A stretch of 64,000 nt of DNA from Verticillium longisporum (taxonomy: Eukaryota > Ascomycota > Sordariomycetes > Glomerellales > Plectosphaerellaceae). The number at the start of each line of letters is the position of its first letter. The stretch's first letter is position 1. Where the stretch lies: the NCBI GenBank assembly GCA_019188255.1, contig JAETXT010000005.1, positions 3,038,001-3,102,000 of the forward strand. Reading direction: 5' to 3'. Below are positions 48,389-59,010 of the stretch, in pieces. The notes below the pieces were generated by a model. It was not told the origin of the DNA, did no database searches, and saw only the letters and a list, made by a program, of their open reading frames with translations. The position numbers were made by a program, and so were the translations under genes.

Positions 48389-49774
48389 CGTGAGGAGGGG
48401 TTCGACATCCAGCCACGAGGTGAGACGGGACAATGCCGCACAAAGGCGTAGACGATTCGCAAAGAGGGAGGGGAGGACGTGTGAAGAAACGTCTTTGGTT
48501 GGGCAGAACCGCACTGGTGACACGGAGGAGAGCGTGTCGAGTTGGTTTTGTTCTTGGCCAGGTGAAATTCGGGATCCAAATTGTCGGGAACTGGGCCAAG
48601 AATGGTCAGGCAAACGGAGCTAAGCTTTCGAGCTTTTGCATCCCGACCAAGCGGTGACGCACATGGGCCGACGGGAGGCGAATGTGACTGGCCCAGGGAG
48701 GATGCCAATCGTTTAGTGCGGGACTTGGAGGCCCCCGGCCGAGGTGCATATCACAGGGCAGATCAAGATCAGTCTCATCTGGGATAAAGCTCCTGGAAAA
48801 TTCCAGGCCCCCAGGCGTCGCAGCTGATGGCGAATTGAGGCGCAGGCCTGTTGGGAGGCCGCTGGGGAGGCGATTCTGACGACGCCGACCAGGTATCTCT
48901 GCGCATAGACCTGAACGGATAACAGAGGATGCTACCCAGAGTTGAGCCGGAAAACCAGCTACCTACCTAGGCACCTAATAAGGTAGGTGCCTTAGGTAAG
49001 GTAGGTAGGTAGGTGGGTGGGCAAGTCGGCTGCGGCTGTGTTAGGAGGGCTCTGGATCACCGTGCTCACTACCTACCGCGGGCGTTGTGCTGGCATGCAC
49101 CATTAGAGTCCTTCGCATTTGGCTTCCCGCACCTTTAATCGTTAGTCCCCGCCATGGTGGAGGCGCTGACGGAAGAGCGACCAGGCTGCTGGGGGGAAAT
49201 GCGACAGCGGGATGCTACAGGCGACGCCCACCCCCCTTGTCACCTCTCTTCCAGTGCCCTTCGGACGGTATTGCCAGTGGCTGTGGCCCCATCCCATCGC
49301 ATGACAGTGGAGGCCTGTCTGCACCTCAGCGCCTGCTCCTACCACACCCGCGGCTCCCGACCACCTTGGCGACGCGACCCGTTCCTGACCCGTGGGCACC
49401 GCGGGTTTCTCGTGGGACTTTAGCTTCGTCAACTGGCGCTGTTAGTCGGGCGCCATTCTCTCCTTTGATCCCCCATTTTCATACCTGCATCTCTGGATAG
49501 CCTTGTCGATCACCGACCGGCAGATCTTGCAACAGAGCTTTATTTCTCTTCTTCGTATTTTCTTCTTCTTCTTACTTGCGCTGCCAACCCTGGCCCAGCC
49601 TTGACGTTCCGTTTTGTCCTGCCGCCCAACCCGACCGACACTCCTCTCCTTCTATTGCGTCACTTGGCCATTTCGACCTTCCCAATGCACAGCCCGGAAT
49701 ATGCTGCGTAGTTCCCAGTCACCGTTGTTTCATACTCCACAGTCTTGACAAAAGACAACACTAGCCGCGTGGCG
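48389..49774. promoter_or_regulatory. Divergent promoter region, Mit_KHE1 / SRF1
   Basis: This 1.4 kb contains the second large GGTA/CCTTAGG repeat cluster (48959-49021) and a C/T-rich leader before SRF1. No gene is visible. Confidence 0.5.
48959..49021. repeat. CCTTAGGTA/GGTA repeat cluster
   Basis: Direct and inverted units including CTACCTACCTAGGCACCTAA and AAGGTAGGTGCCTTAGGTAA, then tandem GGTA/GGTG. It has the same vocabulary as the array at 38929-39014. Confidence 0.8.
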
Positions 49775-50968
49775 ATGGACTCATCGTCAGCCACCGCTGC
49801 TGGCCCTTCTAGCTCACCCGACTTTCGCGCTGCGTCTGTTGGGACCAGCAATGCCACGCTCAACCATTCTCAAGCCGCTCGACAACGCCCGCCACGATCC
49901 CTTCCCCGTGAGTAGAGGCAGCCCATGGACGGTCTGTAGTGCGCTTCCTTTTTACTGACACGGTTTTCAGCCTGGATCGACTCATACGAATCCGAAAATG
50001 GACCCTTGACTGATGACCAGATGCGGCTCCTCCGACCGCCGCAGCGATCCGTTCTACCTCAACATAATTACGACCCAAGCAAAACAGAGCGCAGGATATC
50101 CAAAGATGGCTTCGTCGACTGGGCGCAAGATCCTCTATCTCTACAGCGCAGCCCACCAAACAGGCGGTTGACGGTTCAGAAGCTGCTCAGGGGCCGCAGA
50201 GGTCAACAGGGCAGGAAGTGGGATCACCTGCGCTCTGCTGAACCTGTCGTCGTAGCTGCCTATGCGCCGCAGGCACCGGGAAATGCAGGTGGTGCAGCCG
50301 CTGTCTGGAGACACTACGTCCAGTCTACAGTATACGGGCGCGCCCAAGGAGAGGACTCTGAGGTCGTCGATCCGGAAATGCTGGACAAGCTGCAGCCTGA
50401 CTTCAACCGGCCGTTTGACAACCCCCTACACCCACACGTAACCCGGTCCTCGAGAAGGAGAAAACGCACGCGAACGCTGGGCGAAAGAATCTGGGGGGGG
50501 GTTCTACGTCATCCGCTCGTGCCGCTCGTGTTTCGACTGACGGTCATGATTACTTCATTAATGTCGCTGGCCATTGCCACGCGAATCTTCGTTCACGAGA
50601 ACGCGCAGGACAGAAGCAGCGCGGAGCGTACGCAGAGCGTCGTCGCCATCGCCGTGGATACCGTTGCAGTTCCATACATCGCTTACATGCTGTGGGACGA
50701 GTACACAGGCAAGCCACTCGGTCTCCGACCCGCTACGCAAAAGATCGCGTTGATCTTACTGGACCTCTTCTTCATCATATTCAAATCAGTGAGCACGGCA
50801 CTGGCGTTTGAGAGCCTGGTCTATCACAATGATCGGGGGGACGCGAAGGTGGCACAGCTCTCCAAGGCTCTGTCGGCTTTTGTGTTCGTGGGGCTTGTAT
50901 CGTGGACATTCAACTTCATGGTGAATATTTTCAGGACGGTGGCAAGGCTGGGAACGAACGAGGGGTGA
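49775..50968 (+). CDS. SRF1: SRF1-like regulator of phospholipase D
   Basis: In yeast, Srf1 is a multispanning protein that regulates phospholipase D Spo14. Exons 49775-49907 and 49971-50968 give 376 residues. The hydrophilic N-terminal half contains PWIDSYESENGPLTDDQMR and RRISKDGFVDWAQDPLSLQR. The C-terminal half has four hydrophobic segments: LVPLVFRLTVMITSLMSLAI, VVAIAVDTVAVPYIAYMLWD, ALILLDLFFIIFKSVSTALA and ALSAFVFVGLVSWTFNFMVN. The linker WDEYTGKPLGLRPATQKI between segments 2 and 3 is the most conserved part I recognise. No frameshift was found. The assignment rests on topology and this motif. Confidence 0.75.
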
Positions 50969-52081
50969 ACAGGCGCATATGGTTTTGTTTCTGGTCTCTG
51001 GGTTGAGAGTGCAAGGATACCTCTATTGGTCTGGTTTTTTCCCTCAGCGTTCAGTCCTGCGGGATCGAGGAGCTTGTGGTTCTCATTTCCTATTCATCGG
51101 CTCTGGTGGTGCAGGACGCACACGCCGAATTTTATGACATGATAGGATGGCGAGACTGACTGCGAATACCTTTCACACAGCACATGATACCACAGCATGT
51201 TTTACGGACTTGGCTCTCTTTCTTCTGCGCAGGGTGGCTGAATGTACACGATGCTCTTTATATATGATTAAAATTGACGGTCTGCAGCCCTATAGGAAGC
51301 CCAGCTGTTCGACATCCCACCCTGACGAGCAGGCCGAACGGCTTCTGCAGGAAAGGGATGGAGGGGTTGCCAAAGCAGGTACGTACCCGTCAGGTGCAGA
51401 CCGGGGCGAACCTGCTGCCCATGTGAGGCTCCGCTTTTCCCACAGCCCACTTCCACCTCACCTCCAACCACGCCGGGCTGCACTGGGCTGGGCTGGGCTC
51501 TATTGCACATGTAGCCTGCTCTCTGTCACGTAATACGTGACTCTCAAGATCACGCCGGATAACCCCCCCCCTCCCTTCTCTCTGACCTTCCTTCCATCGC
51601 ATCTCTACTCACGACCTGCAGTGCCTTGTCTGCGTTCCTGGCCATTATATTACGAGGCGCTCCGTCTATGGTCCTGATCGTGCCTGTCCCGCGAGTGCCC
51701 CTGTCGTGCTCTCCTCCGCTCGTCCCCTCTCGCACCTGCTTTCCGTTTCCAGAACAGGTCGCATGCTCCTGGACTGTTGGCGCCTCTCCTTCACGCTCTG
51801 ACGCATTATATCGCAGCGCACTCTGAGACCTGTGCTGGCTCGACCATAATACTTCACCTCACTCGAACGCATTACGACGCGGTCCGCTACTTCGAACACC
51901 GGCTTGCCTCGCCACCATCGAGGACCCTGACATACATACGACCTGCATCCATCGAACGCAGGCTTCCTCTCCGACAGCTTATCACCAGACAAATTAGACA
52001 TTTTACCTGAAGAAACGCAAACGCAGCACGACTGCGTCTTGCTAGTCATCTTTCCAAACACCCTCGCGGCGCCCTGTCTTC
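50969..52081. promoter_or_regulatory. SRF1-cullin intergenic region
   Basis: 1.1 kb with the SRF1 3' flank and the cullin 1 promoter and leader. No gene is seen. Confidence 0.45.
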
Positions 52082-54724
52082 ATGATGACGACGCCCAAGA
52101 GGACCAACTCGCCGGCGGCGATGCCTCCTGCGCCCAACCGCGAGGATGCTTTGGCGACGTACGGTCCCGCGCTCATATTGCCACGACACACATGGCCCGG
52201 CGCTGACGTTTTACAGGTGGAACTACTTGGAGGCAGGCATAGAACGCATCATGCTTCACTTGGAGTCCGGTATCGACATGCATACTGTAAGTCCAACTTG
52301 TACACCATACCATCGTCGACACAACTGTCAAATGCTCTACGTCCGACTGCTAGCTGACTTGCATGCGACTCATAGTACATGGGCGTCTACACGTATAGCC
52401 TCACCCGCACCCCCCCACCCTCGACGGTTTGCTAATCTTCGCTCGCAGTGCGGTCCATAACTTTTGTACCTCCCAAAAGGCCATTGGTCTAGGCGTCAGT
52501 GCGGCACCCTCGATCGGCAGTGGAAATCATAGAGGAGGTAAGCTGTCATGGGCTCGTCAAACTTTCAACCTGTTCTGATCACCATGTTTCACGTAGCCCA
52601 TCTTCTCGGCGAAGAGCTGTACAAAAAGTTGACCGACTACCTGGTTGCCCATCTCCAGGGACTCCTTGCCGAATCCAAGACGCACACGAACGAGGCTCTT
52701 CTCGCGTTTTACATCCGAGAATGGACTCGCTATACCAACGCTGCGAAATACATTCATCATCTGTTCCGCTACCTCAACCGACACTGGGTCAAGCGAGAGA
52801 TGGATGAGGGCAAGAAAAACACGTATGATGTTTACACATTGCATTTGGTACAATGGCGGGAAGAGCTGTTCAAGAAGATATCCGACAAGGTCATGGATGC
52901 CGTACTGAAGCTGGTTGAGAAGCAGCGAAATGGCGAGACTATTGAATTCAGCCAGATCAAGCAGGTCGTCGATTCGTACGTCTCCCTCGGCCTGGATGAG
53001 ACCGACCCTACGAGATCGACGCTCGAAATCTACCGATTCCACTTCGAGAAGCCCTTCCTCGAGGCGACCGCAAAGTATTACCAGAACGAGTCAAAACACT
53101 TTGTGGCTGAGAACACGATTGTGGAATACATGAAGAAGGCCGAGGAGCGGTTGGACGAGGAAGAGGAGCGCGTGCGCATGTATCTTCACGCCGACATTCT
53201 GGCATCGCTGCGGAAGACTTGCGAGACGGCTCTCATCACGGATCATGCGTCTGTGCTCCGGGATGAATTCCAGGTTCTACTCGAGAATGACCGCGAACAA
53301 GACATGGCTAGGATGTACGGTTTGCTTCTTCGGATTCCCGAAGGCCTGGATGCCCTCCGTCAAAAGTTCGAAACTCATGTCCGTAAGGCCGGACTTGGTG
53401 CCATCCAGAAGGTAGCCTCTGAGAACACTGAGAAGCTTGAGCCTAAGGTCTACGTCGACGCTCTATTGGAGGTTCACACCCAGTACTCCGGCCTCGTGTC
53501 CCGTGCTTTCCGCGAGGAGGCCGAGTTCACGCGGTCTCTGGACAACGCCTGCAAAGAGTTCGTCAACCGCAATGAGATTTGCAAGAGCGGATCAAACAAG
53601 TCTCCCGAACTCCTGGCCAAGTACACTGATGTGCTCCTACGCAAGAGCGGGACCGGCATCGAGGAGACCGAGCTGGAGAACACCTTGACACAGATCATGA
53701 TTGTTTTCAAATACATTGAGGACAAGGATGTTTTCCAAAAGTTCTACTCCCGCATGCTGGCTCGTCGCCTGGTGCACAGCAACTCGTCCTCAGATGATGC
53801 CGAGACGAGTATGATCAGCAAGCTGAAAGAAGCTTGCGGCTTCGAGTACACCAACAAACTTCAGCGCATGTTCCAAGACATGCAGATCTCAAAGGATTTG
53901 AACAACAGCTACAGGGAGCACTGCAATGGCTTGGAGAATGCCAAAAATGTCCTCGACTCGCAGTACTCTATTCTGGGTACTGGTTTCTGGCCACTGCAGG
54001 CTCCCAACACCAACTTCACGCCACCAGCGGAGATCAACGAGGAGACGGAGCGCTTCTCGCGCTTCTACAAGAACAAGCACGAGGGTCGTAAGCTAACATG
54101 GCTGTGGCAGCTTTGCAAGGGCGAACTGAAGGCCGGCTACTGTAAAGCAAGCAAGACGCCTTACACGTTCCAAGTGTCCATTTACCAGATGGCAGTTCTC
54201 CTCCTCTTCAACGAGAAGGACAGTCATAGTTACGATGACATTGCAGGCGCGACGCTCCTGAGCAACGAGGTGCTCGACCAGGCGCTGGCAATCCTTCTCA
54301 AGGCAAAGGTGCTCCTGATCTCCCCGAGGGCAAGCCAGAGTCAGGCAAGGAGCTGCGGCTCAACTACGACTTCAAGAGCAAGAAGATCCGAGTCAACCTA
54401 AACCTTGGAGGTGCCAAGGAAGCGAAGCAAGAAGAGGTGGAGACAAACAAGACCATCGAGGAAGACCGCAAGCTTCTCATTCAGGTATGTATACCTTGTG
54501 ACAGGATTCATGCTCCGTGACTGACAAATGTGTAGTCTGCCATTGTGCGTATCATGAAGGCAAGGAAGAAGATGAAGCACATGCAGTTGGTCAGCGAAAC
54601 CATCAACCAGATCAAGACACGGTTTGTGCCCAAGGTTCCAGACATCAAGAAGTGTATCGAGATTCTTCTCGATAAGGAGTACCTGGAGCGCCTCGAGGAG
54701 GATGAACTCGGATACCTCGCCTGA
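52082..54724 (+). CDS. CUL1: Cullin 1, SCF ubiquitin ligase scaffold, one frameshift
   Basis: Scaffold of SCF E3 ligases: it binds Skp1/F-box proteins at the N terminus and Rbx1 at the C terminus. Six exons: 52082-52158, 52217-52286, 52376-52392 (17 nt), 52449-52537, 52597-54484 and 54536-54724. Residues 26-65 read [20 protein letters not shown]...[18 protein letters not shown], the Skp1-binding region. The cullin homology region includes [34 protein letters not shown] and [14 protein letters not shown]. The last exon holds the neddylation motif [13 protein letters not shown], acceptor Lys near 722, and the winged-helix end [14 protein letters not shown]. The frame breaks at the C run 54322-54325 after KVLLISP; one added base gives [20 protein letters not shown]. 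The corrected length is 776 residues, normal for the family. Confidence 0.95.
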
Positions 54725-55214
54725 GCGGAGAGCATGGCTTGTAAATTGGACTTTGGTTGCTCGGTCTGTCCTACGGGGCAGCCAGCACGTGCAGAGAATA
54801 TGATCAGCAATGCCTGCCTCAGCAGCGGGCCCAGAGCGACACTTCAACGATTGACCATGACGCGTGGTAAGGTAACAATAGGTCGCGGGACGGGACAGGG
54901 CGGCAAGGCTCGTGGACGGGGCGAACTTGCTTTGGAACACCCGAAAATGGATTCATCATGGTGTTGGGATGGATGTATGAAGCAGACGGACCAGGGTTTA
55001 TATGGCTCCCGAGGTCCGTGACTTGCCCAGGTAGGGGCAGATAGCGGTCTATCACGATTTGAGCGATACTTGCTTCCTTCCACTGTGACATTGTAGCCCT
55101 AGCCAGCGATACTTCTGTTTTACTATGTGGCGAGGTCTCCGGATTGCTCGAAGATGCATGGTTCATCATTGATGCCTACTACAGAAGCTCCTCAATCATC
55201 CCGCAGGAGCGGGC
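54725..55214. other. Convergent intergenic region, CUL1 / AtuA-like
   Basis: About 490 bp between two stop codons. It is likely 3' untranslated sequence; no gene is seen. Confidence 0.5.
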
Positions 55215-57221
55215 TTACACAAGGCCCTGCTCCAAAAAGGCCGGCGGCAAATCAACAACCTTGGCCCTCAGGTACTCTCCCGTCAGCTTGCCGAGCGTGT
55301 CGTAGTTGGAGCACGCATTGTACCCCTGTCCAGATGGTCGTGCAGCAGGAAATGTACGGCGTACACGTTGGGCAGTTCGAACCGATCAATCGGCTTGCCC
55401 TTGTACTCGCTCGGCCCGAGCAGGGTCTTGATCCTGTCGACGGTCAGGAAGGACCGCAGCCAGTCCCACTGGTTGGCGTGGCGCACGAAGAAGCCGACGT
55501 TGCAGTCGGACGCCTTGTCGCCGGAGCGCGCGAGGACGATGCTGCCGAGCGGCGCGCGGACGGTGGGGCCGAAGGAGGCGAGGTCGAGAGGCGAGGGCGT
55601 CTCGTACGAGGCCTGCTGCCGAGGGTAGGTCTCTGTCGTCTGGGGTGCGGACATGACGATGGTGCGGGCGGCGGCTGCGGGCCAGAGGCAGTGGACTCTG
55701 TGGTTGAGCTCCCGCTGGGGCAGGAGGGCGACCCAGTACTCGTAGTAGGGTTTGGGGACGACCTGTCGGAGGTCGTTGGAGAGGGAGGCGCCGGGGGCGG
55801 ACTGGAGGAAGACCTCGAGAACCCAGCGGTTGAATCCGTTGGGTATGTCGGGCCGCATGACCTCGGGGTCGGGCGACTGGGCGAAGATGCGGAAGTCGAC
55901 GATGGAGAGGTCGAGGCTTGCGGGGTCGAGGGGGAGGTGCCGTTCTGGTGGAACTTGAGCGTGGTGAATTTTGAAATGTTGTCGCCGATTGCGTGGCGAA
56001 TCTGGTCTTCTGTGATCTTGCACTTCTCCTCCATATCCAGGCCGCAGAGGTAGATGTGCCATTCGGCCTGGAAGCCCGCCGGTGCCGTGATGCCCACCTT
56101 GGTCGTCGGTGGTGGTGGGCGTCCACGGATGCCGGTCACGCGGACTCGGTCCTCCTCGAGTTGGGTCATCTGGACGTTGGAGACGTCTGCAACGACATCA
56201 CAGTTGTAGTAGAGTCTATCGGGTCAGTTCAGGTGGTTTGCTCGGTCCGGATGTGGTTGGAGGGGCACATACGGGCCTTGAATCTCGTACACGAGCTGCG
56301 ACAGGACTGTGCCGACATTTACGCAGCCTCCCGTGTTTTTCTCCTTCGCGATGACACACTCGCCGTTCCACTCGACTTCGGCAATGGGAAACCCCATGTT
56401 GACGTGTCGTCCGTCCTTCATGAGGTCCTTGAAGCCGCTGTAATAGCCGCCTGTGACATATGCCGAGCACTCTATGAGATGGCCAGCCACCAGAGCTCCC
56501 GCCAAGCAGTCGAACTGATCATCTTTCCAGCCATGCCACCATGCAGACACGCCAATGACCGGAGCAGCATCAGCTACCCTACCACAGAGGACGATGTCGG
56601 CACCCTCGCTCAACGCGCGGGCGATACCGAGGCCACCGAGATACGCCTGAGCGCAGATTGGTTCCATGCCCCATTCTTCCAGCCTCTTGCCATGCATCAG
56701 GCTCTCAAACTGCTCCCCTTCCTTGATGAGGCGGTTCACCTGGCCGGTCACGTCGTCTCCTTCGACCCAAGCAACCTTGAGGGCGAACCCAGCTTCAGTG
56801 ACCATGTGTTGCACAGCCTCGGCCAAGAGCTCCGTGTCGCTGGCCCCGGCATTGACGGCGAGCTTGGTGCCGTTGGCGGCGAGGGTGGCGATGGCTGGCT
56901 CAAAGCACTGGAGGAAGGTCTCGGCATACATGGCCGTCTTCATGCGGTCCTCCAGGCTGAGCTGCGCCTTGGAGCCCGCCTCGGTTGCTTGCAAGTTGCG
57001 GATCTTGCCGCTGCCGTGCACTGTCATGGTCTGTTGGCGGTTAGTCGAGTTCGCGAGGGTATATCGGCTGGGTTATTGACCATCTCAGATAGCCAGTCGC
57101 CAATGACAGCATCAACTTCGGGGTCGGCGGCCAGATCCTTGATCGCGCGGGAGCGATCTGTGAAGCCGCCGGAGCATCCCGCAATGCGGACTGCTCGCCT
57201 GCGCGCTGTTGATGAGGCCAT
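55215..57221 (-). CDS. AtuA-like (DUF1446) family protein, two frameshifts
   Basis: Related to bacterial AtuA, a protein of acyclic terpene/methyl-branched acid use; the enzymatic role in fungi is unknown. Exons 57221-57081, 57030-56273 and 56215-55215. The N-terminal domain has RIAGCSGGFTDRSRAI, TKLAVNAGASDTELLAEAVQ, DIVLCGRVADAAPVIGVSAW and TGGCVNVGTVLSQLVYEIQG. The C-terminal AtuA-like domain has PLGSIVLARSGDKASDCNVG, FFVRHANQWDWLRSFL and PNVYAVHFLLHDHLDRG. The frame breaks at the G run 55930-55934 (before LDPASLDLSIVDFRIFA) and at the C run 55323-55326 (before YNACSNYDTLGKLTGEYLRA). With both bases added the gene closes at exactly 633 codons plus stop and ends AFLEQGLV. Confidence 0.87.
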
Positions 57222-57822
57222 TGCTTGCGGATTGACTGGCTATGGGTGATTCGAGTGAGAGAGTTCTGCGTGAGGACAAGAGGTCGGGAACTATATCTAG
57301 GCAGCTTCATACGAGGGTAGGCGCGAGAACGCGAGACTTGGGCCTGAAGAAGGGTCGAGGAGGGCCAGACGTTCGCCGCCCGGCCCATGGCCAGTGACCT
57401 TTAAATCGCCATAGCCAAGAGCGTAAGCTCGGCCATGTCACCAATCCGGTGCGTGGTTAGACGGGTAACATCGTCCGCACACGCGACGTTGGATGTAGTG
57501 CCGTGCAAAGGGGCGAGGGGGAGGGGCAGGACGTAAAGGATGCCGGCGCCGCGGGGTTGGGTCAACTGCCCCCTACCAAACGCAGTGCGGGGAAGCTCGA
57601 GTCAAGACTGATAACTTGATTGAGCTCCACTGACTCGGCGACGGAAAGTCGGAGGTGACGAGACGGCTTCGCTTTTGAGCTCACCACGGCTTCGACGAGT
57701 TGTTGCCGATATGCTATTGTGTGTGCGCTGATGTGATGAAGGAAGGGTTGCTTCGTTCAAAGCGGCAACCCTAGTATATCTTCGAGCTCAAACTCCTCTC
57801 GACGTGCCAGGTCGCATGGCCT
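57222..57822. other. Intergenic region upstream of the AtuA-like gene
   Basis: 600 bp with the AtuA-like promoter and the RRG7 3' flank. Nothing specific is seen. Confidence 0.45.
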
Positions 57823-58590
57823 TCACTCAGTCGATTCCACCAGTGGCAGATGTCTCCCATTACAAGTCAAGACCACCTCAGGATCATTCGATTCGCCTCC
57901 TGTATAGCGCATGCCGACGCCGATGCCTTCAAGTCCCTCTTCCTCAGCTCTTCGGTTCCATAGCATCTGCTGCACGGCGCCATCCTTGGTGCACGAGATG
58001 AAGCCCATCGGCCACTGGCTCCGGCCCAAAGACTCTCGCACTCCTTTCGTCGCCGTCCTCTCGCTGACCAGGAATGCCAGCACTTTGGAGCCCCGCCATC
58101 CCACAGGTGCACCAGCGAAGGACCCCTCAAGCTCGCGAATCAGCGCGGGGCCGGCCCTTTGGCTGCCGGCCTTGCACTGTAGAATGACCCTCAGGGGTTG
58201 ACTTTTCTGCTTCTGATCTAGCTCCGGCATCCTCCAGATACCCAGCAGGTCTATGCCATAGTCTGAAGCACCGCCGACTCTACGGGCTTGGACGCCATAC
58301 TTGGCGAGGGTTGAAGCAACCGTGTACTCGTAGTGGGTCCCGACATATACGGTGGATGAAGCGTTCAGGCTGTTGCGCTCTGCGTAGGAGAGGAATGTCT
58401 CCAAGTCAGAGTGATGGCTTGTCGGGGCCTCTGGGAAGACAATGTCACCGACTGCTGGTCGCTTGGATGGCGAACATGACGAGAATGTACGCGCCTGGGA
58501 ACGCGTTTGCCCTGAAAATGATACTGAAAGTGCTTTGTGGGCGTAGGATGCACAATAGCTTGGAAAGAGCCGCAGCTGGCGCGTATTCAT
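57823..58590 (-). CDS. RRG7: Required-for-respiratory-growth protein 7
   Basis: A mitochondrial protein needed for respiratory growth in yeast, with a restriction-endonuclease-like fold. Single exon, 255 residues. The first 45 residues (MNTRQLRLFPSYCASYAHKA onward) are basic and Ser/Ala-rich, suiting a presequence. The family core is SSTVYVGTHYEYTVASTLAK, RRVGGASDYGIDLLGIW and LRVILQCKAGS, in which the Asp of GIDLLG and the QCK triplet match a PD-(D/E)xK-type active site (QxK variant). RESLGRSQWPMGFISCTKDG and the final VVLTCNGRHLPL follow. It lies divergent from MEF2 with only 420 bp between the start codons. No frameshift was found. Confidence 0.88.
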   Translation of the reverse strand: MNTRQLRLFPSYCASYAHKALSVSFSGQTRSQARTFSSCSPSKRPAVGDIVFPEAPTSHHSDLETFLSYAERNSLNASSTVYVGTHYEYTVASTLAKYGVQARRVGGASDYGIDLLGIWRMPELDQKQKSQPLRVILQCKAGSQRAGPALIRELEGSFAGAPVGWRGSKVLAFLVSERTATKGVRESLGRSQWPMGFISCTKDGAVQQMLWNRRAEEEGLEGIGVGMRYTGGESNDPEVVLTCNGRHLPLVESTE

Positions 58591-59010
58591 CGTCTAGATG
58601 GGATCCGAAGAGACGACGTAAAGTTACTAAAGAAAATCCGGGCCACAAGCCTTGGTCGCGTCGTTCAGGTGAGTTTCTGATTCGCCTCAAGAATCTGAAT
58701 CGGGGTCAATTCGAGGGTTCTTACTAGTGGCTGTGCAAGAGATCAAGCCACAACCCACGCGGCGTGGGCCTGACCGCTTTCCCAGATCGGAAAGCCATGC
58801 CGTGCTCGACCATCATCCCATTTGATAAATCAGTATATGGGTGAATGGACATGAAGATGAGCACCCCTGGTTAGATGGTTCGTGAACATTTCCAGCACCC
58901 AGACGTGAGACCTTTCCACGAAAGCATTCAGGACAACAACAATCTTTAGCAAGACCGCCGAGGCCATACAAGGGCCAGCCAGCAGCACGTCGAATGTCAC
59001 GCATTGGGCC
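58591..59010. promoter_or_regulatory. Bidirectional promoter, RRG7 / MEF2
   Basis: 420 bp between the start codons of two divergent genes for mitochondrial function. It must drive both; no individual element is clear. Confidence 0.5.

Noticed and set aside
54819..55169. 116-residue minus-strand frame downstream of cullin 1
   Set aside because: Lies in the convergent 3' region, with no motifs and no homologous blocks.
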